A stretch of 12,116 bases of DNA, from contig DCSW01000042.1 in the NCBI GenBank assembly GCA_002325825.1, positions 4,159-16,274 on the forward strand, given 5' to 3'. Both the position numbers and the translations under genes were made by a program. Below, one piece after another: positions 7,238 through 12,116 of this stretch (positions are counted from its first letter, which is position 1; the number at the start of each line of letters is the position of its first letter). Origin of the DNA: Collimonas sp. UBA1456. Its GTDB lineage: Bacteria; Pseudomonadota; Gammaproteobacteria; Burkholderiales; Burkholderiaceae_D. The notes beneath the pieces were generated by a model. The model was not told the DNA's origin and did not search any database. It worked only from the letters and a program-made list of their open reading frames with translations.

Positions 7238-10200
7238 ATGAGCCAAGCGCCCGCTACACCGCTGCAATCAGAGCATCCGCCAGTATCGGCGGCGCGCAGA
7301 CGTGACTGGCTACGCCTTTTTGCCCACCTGCTCGGTACAATTTTGGTGTTGGTGTCGCTGTTGTCGGCGGCTTTATTTTTCGGTGTGCGTTCCGAGATCG
7401 GTACGCGTGTCTTGTGGCAGCTCGCCGCCTGGGCTATGAATGGCAAGCTGTCGGGCCAGGTCGCTGGCGGCACGCTGGCAGATGGGCTGCAGTTACGTCA
7501 ACTCGTATATCGCGACGCGACACGAGAATATGCGATTGACCGAATTGACGGCCGTTGGCATCTGAGCCTGTCACCGCTAAAATTCCAGGTCGTTTATCTG
7601 CATGTCGGCAAGGTCGAGGCGCGCCTGCTACCGAGGCTGTCGACCCCAAGCGTGCTGCCTTCCAGTCTCACGCTACCGCTGCAACTGGAACTTAACGATA
7701 TCTCATTGGCACAATTGGCCTTGCATGAAGGCCTTACCAAGACCGAACTGAGCCATCTGCAATTACACGGAGAATCGGACGGATTTCAGCATAACCTGGT
7801 GCTGGAGCGGCTCGATACTCCATACGGTAGAGTGAGCGCCAAACTTGGACTGAATGGCTTACGCCCGTTTGCGCTTAGTGGCGAAGTAGAGTTGGGCGGT
7901 GCGTACCAGCAGGAAGAGTATCAGGTCGATGCGCGGCTTTCCGGTACGCTGGAAGCGTTGGATATCGATTTGAATGCGCATGGCGATAAGCTGACCGGTA
8001 CTGCCAAGATTGTAGCGACGCCGTTTGCGCCGATTCCGTTTCAGAGTTTTTTATTGCAGGCAGCGTACGTTAATCCGAAACTGTTCAGCAGTGGCGCACC
8101 GCAGGCCGATTTGAGCTTGGAAGTGGAGTTGAAGCCGCTTGCAGTCAACTCCAATCTTGCGGTGATGCCGGTCGCCTTGTCGACCCTTGCGGTAAGCGGC
8201 ACGATTCGTATCACCAATGCGATGGCGGGAGCGTTAGATCAGGATCGTTTGCCGCTACTCAGCGCTAGCGCCAATGTGCGGCTGGATGCGCAGAGCCAGC
8301 AGATATCGCAACTGCAAATAAAATTATTGAAAGATGCCGTCATCAGTGGCCATGGAAGCTGCCACAGAGATGGCAAGGATAAAGATAGCGGCGATTTCAA
8401 CTTCGCTGTCGCTGGATTGGATTTGCATGCGTTGCACGGCAAGCTGCAGCCTTCGCAGTTGCGCGGGCCGGTCAATCTCAAGCTGACGCCGCAAAGCCAA
8501 CAGATTGTGCTGGATCTGTCCGATGCGACTTACGGAGCCAAACTGGAAGCCGTACTGGATGCCAGGCAGATTACGTTGAAAAGTGCGCAACTGGCAGCCG
8601 GCGTGGCGCGCGCTGAGGCCAGCGGCACTTTGGGGCGTGATGGACAAATGCCCTACGCATTGAGAGGCAGTCTGCGAGCATTTGATCCATTTTTATGGAT
8701 TAACAACAATACTCAGGCGCCCTCCACCTCGAAGGTGAAAGCAAAGACGTCGCCTGTCACGGCCAGCATCAATATGGATCTCGATGCCAGCGGTAACCTG
8801 GTGCGGGAACTCGGCCTCAAGCTTAAGTTCGCGATTCTCGACAGCCGCTATGATCAATTGCCGATGAGTGGCGGTGGCCAATTAAATTTGCTTGGAAAGC
8901 GTTTGCTGCCGAGCGATATCGTATTGTCTGTGGCGGGTAATGAGGTGCAGGCTAAGGGTAGTTTCGGTGCAATCGGTGATCGGTTGCAGCTAAAGGTAGA
9001 TGCGCCGGAACTGCAGCGCCTGGGGTTCGGTTTGTCCGGCGCCGTGCATTTCGATGGGCAGGCCAGCGGCACATTGCAGCGGCCCAGCGTGCAAGCTACC
9101 TATCGCGCCGAGAAACTGGCGTTCGGCGAACAACGGCTGAATAGCCTGGCAGGCAAGGTCGATGTGCAAGGCGATCTTGACGCCAAGCTGAATTCCAGTA
9201 GTAATCGTATCGTGCTGAGTATTGACAGCCATGGCTTGCATAGCGGGAATGATATCACGCTCGATAAACTCAACTTTAATCTGTCCGGCACCTATGGCGC
9301 GCATGCATTGATGCTGGAGAGCGTCGGCAATCTGCGCGGCAAGCCCCTGCATCTTACGATGGCGGCACAGGGCCAACTGACCCAAGGTAAGAGCGGTTAC
9401 GCCTGGAACGGCCAACTGAGTGAATTGCAGAATCAGGGAGCACTCAACATCAGCCTTGGCGTGCCTTTGAAGATAAGTGCCGAAGCCAGGCGTTTAATCC
9501 TGGGTGCAACGCGTTTGAGAGTGGCCGATGCGCATATCAACTTGAAGAATTTTAGCTACGACAACGGCAAGATGCGTTCGGCAGGTGAGATCAAGGCGCT
9601 CAATGTCGCTACAATATTGAGTCTGGCACATGAGCTTGGGGCGCCTGATTTGTCGCTTAAAACAGACCTAGTGATCGATAGCAGTTGGGATTTTGCATTG
9701 GCCGACAGTGCCAATGGTTTCTTGCAGATTGCCCGCCGCAGCGGCGATTTGCGTGTCAATCCGGGGCGCAGCGATATCAGTCTTGGCTTGTCCGAACTCA
9801 AGCTGCGTGCTGATCTGCACGGCAATCATCTCAAACTCGACAGCCAAGTGGCTGCGGCGCGCATCGGTATGTTGACTGCCAAGCTGCGGCTGGGGTTGCA
9901 GAATAACGGCGGCAATTGGACCTTCAACGATAACTTCGCATTGAGCGGCCACGCTAAGTTGCAGGTGCCGCAGCTGAAATCACTGGGTGCGCTGATTGGA
10001 CCGCAGGTTGCGCTAGACGGCAGTATCGGCATGGATTTGAGTCTGGCCGGCGAACTCGGCAAACCGAAATTATCCGGCACTATCACCGGTGACCAAATGG
10101 CGGTGACGCTGTTCGATCATGGAATTAAATTGAATGATGGTATTGCTCGTCTTCACATTGTTGATAATGTGGTCGATTTGCAGCAGTTAGAATTCCACGG

Positions 10201-11239
10201 CGGCGACGGTACCATACGCGCTACTACTGGACGTATGCAGTTGGGTGGCGATAATCTCGATCTGACAGTGAATGTCATCGCCGACCGCCTGCAGTTGTTT
10301 GCTAGCCCGGACCGGCAACTGATGCTATCCGGCCAGGCTAAGATCGCCAACCTCAAGGAACAGTTATGCGTCGACGGCAAATTCACGATAGACAAGGCGT
10401 TATTCGATTTGCCAAAGACCAGTGCACCAGTGTTGGGCGACGATATCATTATCGTCCGCAAAGACGCGAAGGCCCGCATCATGCCGTTGACGGAGAAGGA
10501 ACGACTGGCCAAGGCAGCTGGGAAGCCGGCCGGTGGCGCTACTCCGGTGATGAATGTTGAAGTCGATTTCGGCAATGATTTCCGCTTCCGCGGTAGCGGC
10601 GCCGATTTGTTGTTACGCGGTGTGATGCAGGTACGCAGTCAACCCAACCGACTATTACGCGCCACCGGTACGATCATGGTTGCCAGTGGCAGTTATGAGT
10701 TGTTTGGTCGGAAACTGGCGATCGAGCGTGGCCTGATCAATTTCCACGGGCCGATAGACAATCCGAATATCTCTATCTTGGCGATGAAGCGCAATCAAGA
10801 CGTCGAAGTCGGTGCTGAGATTACCGGCATACTTTCCAATTTGCGGGTCAAGCAGGTGTCGGAACCGAATGTTTCTGATGAAGAAAAATTATCCTGGCTG
10901 ATGTTCGGCCAGAGCAGTGATAGCTCTGGATTGGGGCAGCGGCAGGCAGTAGGTCAGGCGCTGGCGCTGTTGGGCAATCTGGGTGGCAAGAAGATCGCAC
11001 AAGGTGTCGGTTTTGATGAGTTTTCAATCGGATCGAGCGGGTCCGGTATCGACAGCGAACAGGTGGTCAGCCTTGGCAAAGCCATCACCGAAAAAATCAA
11101 TCTTGGCTATGAACAAAGCCTGACCAGCGCTGCCCGCATACTACAGCTTACCTGGCAATTTTCGCGACGCTGGTCGATGGTCATACGCGGCGGCACGATC
11201 AATGGTTTGGATTTTTTGTATAACCTGCGATTCGATTGA
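7238..11239 (+). CDS. tamB: TamB, inner-membrane-anchored periplasm-spanning partner of TamA
   Basis: A very large AsmA/TamB-type protein of 1333 aa (E. coli TamB is 1259). It is thought to form a long hydrophobic-grooved beta structure linking inner and outer membranes and to act with TamA. It shows a basic stretch (RRR at 20-22), one N-terminal transmembrane anchor (about 27-50), then more than 1000 residues of repetitive beta-strand sequence rich in L/D/G/S. The conserved C-terminal TamB (DUF490) domain covers roughly the last 340 residues, with DFGNDFRFRG near 1110, LINFHGPIDNPNISILA, VSEPNVSDEEKLSWLMFG (DEEKLSWLMFG at 1214-1224), FDEFSIG and the terminal ITEKINLGYEQSL to LYNLRFD. No internal stop or frameshift occurs over 4 kb, a strong sign of selection in this decaying region. 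The start is ATG 7238; the frame is open to a TTG at 7193 that overlaps the tamA stop. Neither start has a clear Shine-Dalgarno sequence, so reinitiation after tamA is possible. Confidence 0.94.
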   Translation: MSQAPATPLQSEHPPVSAARRRDWLRLFAHLLGTILVLVSLLSAALFFGVRSEIGTRVLWQLAAWAMNGKLSGQVAGGTLADGLQLRQLVYRDATREYAIDRIDGRWHLSLSPLKFQVVYLHVGKVEARLLPRLSTPSVLPSSLTLPLQLELNDISLAQLALHEGLTKTELSHLQLHGESDGFQHNLVLERLDTPYGRVSAKLGLNGLRPFALSGEVELGGAYQQEEYQVDARLSGTLEALDIDLNAHGDKLTGTAKIVATPFAPIPFQSFLLQAAYVNPKLFSSGAPQADLSLEVELKPLAVNSNLAVMPVALSTLAVSGTIRITNAMAGALDQDRLPLLSASANVRLDAQSQQISQLQIKLLKDAVISGHGSCHRDGKDKDSGDFNFAVAGLDLHALHGKLQPSQLRGPVNLKLTPQSQQIVLDLSDATYGAKLEAVLDARQITLKSAQLAAGVARAEASGTLGRDGQMPYALRGSLRAFDPFLWINNNTQAPSTSKVKAKTSPVTASINMDLDASGNLVRELGLKLKFAILDSRYDQLPMSGGGQLNLLGKRLLPSDIVLSVAGNEVQAKGSFGAIGDRLQLKVDAPELQRLGFGLSGAVHFDGQASGTLQRPSVQATYRAEKLAFGEQRLNSLAGKVDVQGDLDAKLNSSSNRIVLSIDSHGLHSGNDITLDKLNFNLSGTYGAHALMLESVGNLRGKPLHLTMAAQGQLTQGKSGYAWNGQLSELQNQGALNISLGVPLKISAEARRLILGATRLRVADAHINLKNFSYDNGKMRSAGEIKALNVATILSLAHELGAPDLSLKTDLVIDSSWDFALADSANGFLQIARRSGDLRVNPGRSDISLGLSELKLRADLHGNHLKLDSQVAAARIGMLTAKLRLGLQNNGGNWTFNDNFALSGHAKLQVPQLKSLGALIGPQVALDGSIGMDLSLAGELGKPKLSGTITGDQMAVTLFDHGIKLNDGIARLHIVDNVVDLQQLEFHGGDGTIRATTGRMQLGGDNLDLTVNVIADRLQLFASPDRQLMLSGQAKIANLKEQLCVDGKFTIDKALFDLPKTSAPVLGDDIIIVRKDAKARIMPLTEKERLAKAAGKPAGGATPVMNVEVDFGNDFRFRGSGADLLLRGVMQVRSQPNRLLRATGTIMVASGSYELFGRKLAIERGLINFHGPIDNPNISILAMKRNQDVEVGAEITGILSNLRVKQVSEPNVSDEEKLSWLMFGQSSDSSGLGQRQAVGQALALLGNLGGKKIAQGVGFDEFSIGSSGSGIDSEQVVSLGKAITEKINLGYEQSLTSAARILQLTWQFSRRWSMVIRGGTINGLDFLYNLRFD

Positions 11240-11399
11240 CGGTTACGCTGCCACCAAGATCTCTAAATAGGGTGGGTAAAAGTGAGTGCCAACCCGGAAG
11301 TGCCGAACACCTGGCTGCGAGTTTGAGTAAGGCGGCTTGAATAAAACATGCCTGCTCAATCGTAATGAATAGCATCGTCAGCAGTTCTTTTTTGAGCGA

Positions 11400-12116
11400 C
11401 TATCTGCGTCTAGACAACTCTGCTCCCGCATCTGGCTGCAACTTCAACGCAAATGGCAGTGATGCGAATCTAATCAGGCCGATCAGAAAAAATGCCAGCC
11501 AGAAGTCAGCGTTCATGACCGTCGCATGAGACCCTGCACTTGATTTGATACCTGCAAAGCAAAATCGCCCGCCTTCATTCCCAATCCGACGGCCAACTTC
11601 TGTGCGTCACACTGGTCAAGCTGTTGGCCTGGTTCATTTACCTCTGACCGACCTCGGTATACGCAATCACGTTCAGGCTGATGAATTGCATCGAACGCAC
11701 GCAGCCACCGAGCAGCAACATTAATATCAGGATCAGATGTGAATCTGTCTGCAGTGCGCCAAGCGCTGCCATCGACACGGCGCCAAGCAGGGTGTTGTAG
11801 ACCAGCATATTTGTGGAATCAGAAGCGATTCGGAGCCACGGTGATCATGGCTTTGACACAGATAGCAGCGGCAGCAGAAACGGCAGTGTACCGATGCCAA
11901 TCCGGAACAGCGAGCCACCGGACACGTTCATACACAACGTAGGAATGTGCAGCAAGCGCAAATTAATCAGTGGGTGCGGCGTATTGAATGCATGCCAGAC
12001 ATAGGCCGGCAAACTGCTAGCGTCGATCATCAGGCATATCACCTGCCCCAGCAGCTCCGGGATGATCAGATAGCTGAACGCACGTACGTCTCTGCAGGTA
12101 CGTAAGAAATGCGAAA
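11400..12116 (-). pseudogene. DHA2-like MFS transporter, pseudogene (5' end outside window)
   Basis: Read on the minus strand, this is a major facilitator of the EmrB/QacA-like (14-TM) type, probably an exporter of unknown substrate. From the right edge leftward the pieces are RAFSYLIIPELLGQ (near 12070), LPAYVWHAFNTPHPL and INLRLLHIPT (12020-11940), VSGGSLFRIGIGTLPFLLPLL (to about 11860), then after a break NMLVYNTLLGAVSMAALGA, LILILMLLLGGCVRSMQF and ISLNVIAYTEVGQR (about 11810-11641). After a TAA read from 11640-11638 come MNQANSLTSV and finally NADFWLAFFLIGLIRFASLP and DAGAELSRRR, ending at a TAG (11402-11400). At least two membrane-spanning regions are missing, with frameshifts near 11850 and 11600 and a stop read from 11847-11845. 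Its surviving 3' end faces the tamB 3' end, leaving a 160-nt gap with no recognisable gene. The family is assigned from remembered homologues. Confidence 0.85.

Noticed and set aside
11249..11278. CCACC/GGTGG inverted repeat after tamB as a terminator
   Set aside because: It has only 5 bp, a loop of about 15 nt and no T-run.
11226..11399. 58-codon minus-strand frame from an ATG near 11376, reading toward the tamB 3' end, and a short plus-strand GTG frame at 11282
   Set aside because: Neither has a good ribosome binding site or any family resemblance; the longer one is interspersed with pseudogene debris and ends inside tamB, so chance is the simplest explanation.
12084..12106. ACGTAC/GTACGT inverted repeat near the right edge
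   Set aside because: It lies inside the MFS pseudogene, the arms are short, and no array or element boundary accompanies it.
1..12116. Mobile element, CRISPR array, toxin-antitoxin, defence or other new system
   Set aside because: No transposase, integrase, direct-repeat array or paired small-gene module is visible; all long coding signals are explained by the genes and pseudogenes listed.

Overview
The window looks like a betaproteobacterial chromosome segment (Burkholderiales, most like Oxalobacteraceae such as Herminiimonas or Collimonas) from a lineage that is losing genes. This placement rests on remembered family resemblance (a DUF3579 protein, a divergent CobD/CbiB-family protein, FumC, TamA/TamB) and was not checked by a search. 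Four genes are intact and three long genes are clearly broken. That mixture, with intact core genes between heavily mutated but still readable accessory genes, suggests ongoing genome reduction, as in a recent symbiont or host-restricted lineage.

Layout. At 27-945 (+) is a CobD/CbiB-family pseudogene with an N-terminal deletion, several frameshifts and stops. At 1177-1506 is an intact small DUF3579 gene. At 1661-3690 (+) is a wrecked CHASE-PAS-GGDEF-EAL cyclic-di-GMP signalling gene whose catalytic cores have been deleted. At 3791-5182 is an intact class II fumarase, fumC, whose reading frame is open upstream into the EAL remnant, so the start is easily mis-called. It is followed by a plausible terminator (5192-5223). 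A convincing sigma70-type promoter with an AT-only dyad in the UP-element position (5261-5312) then leads into tamA (5394-7196) and tamB (7238-11239), which together form one probable operon for the translocation and assembly module of the outer membrane. From 11400 to the right edge, on the minus strand, lies a degraded 14-TM-type (DHA2-like) MFS transporter pseudogene that continues outside the window.

How the genes fit together. The survivors cover central metabolism (fumarate to malate in the TCA cycle) and outer-membrane protein assembly (TamA in the outer membrane, TamB spanning the periplasm). The casualties are accessory: a cobalamin-synthase-like membrane protein, a sensory c-di-GMP enzyme and a drug or solute exporter. 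I found no transposon, CRISPR array, tRNA, rRNA, phage gene or defence system, and no convincing new system. The most informative points are the mode of decay (large deletions that keep frame), the EAL-tail/fumC frame fusion, and the control region in front of tamA.
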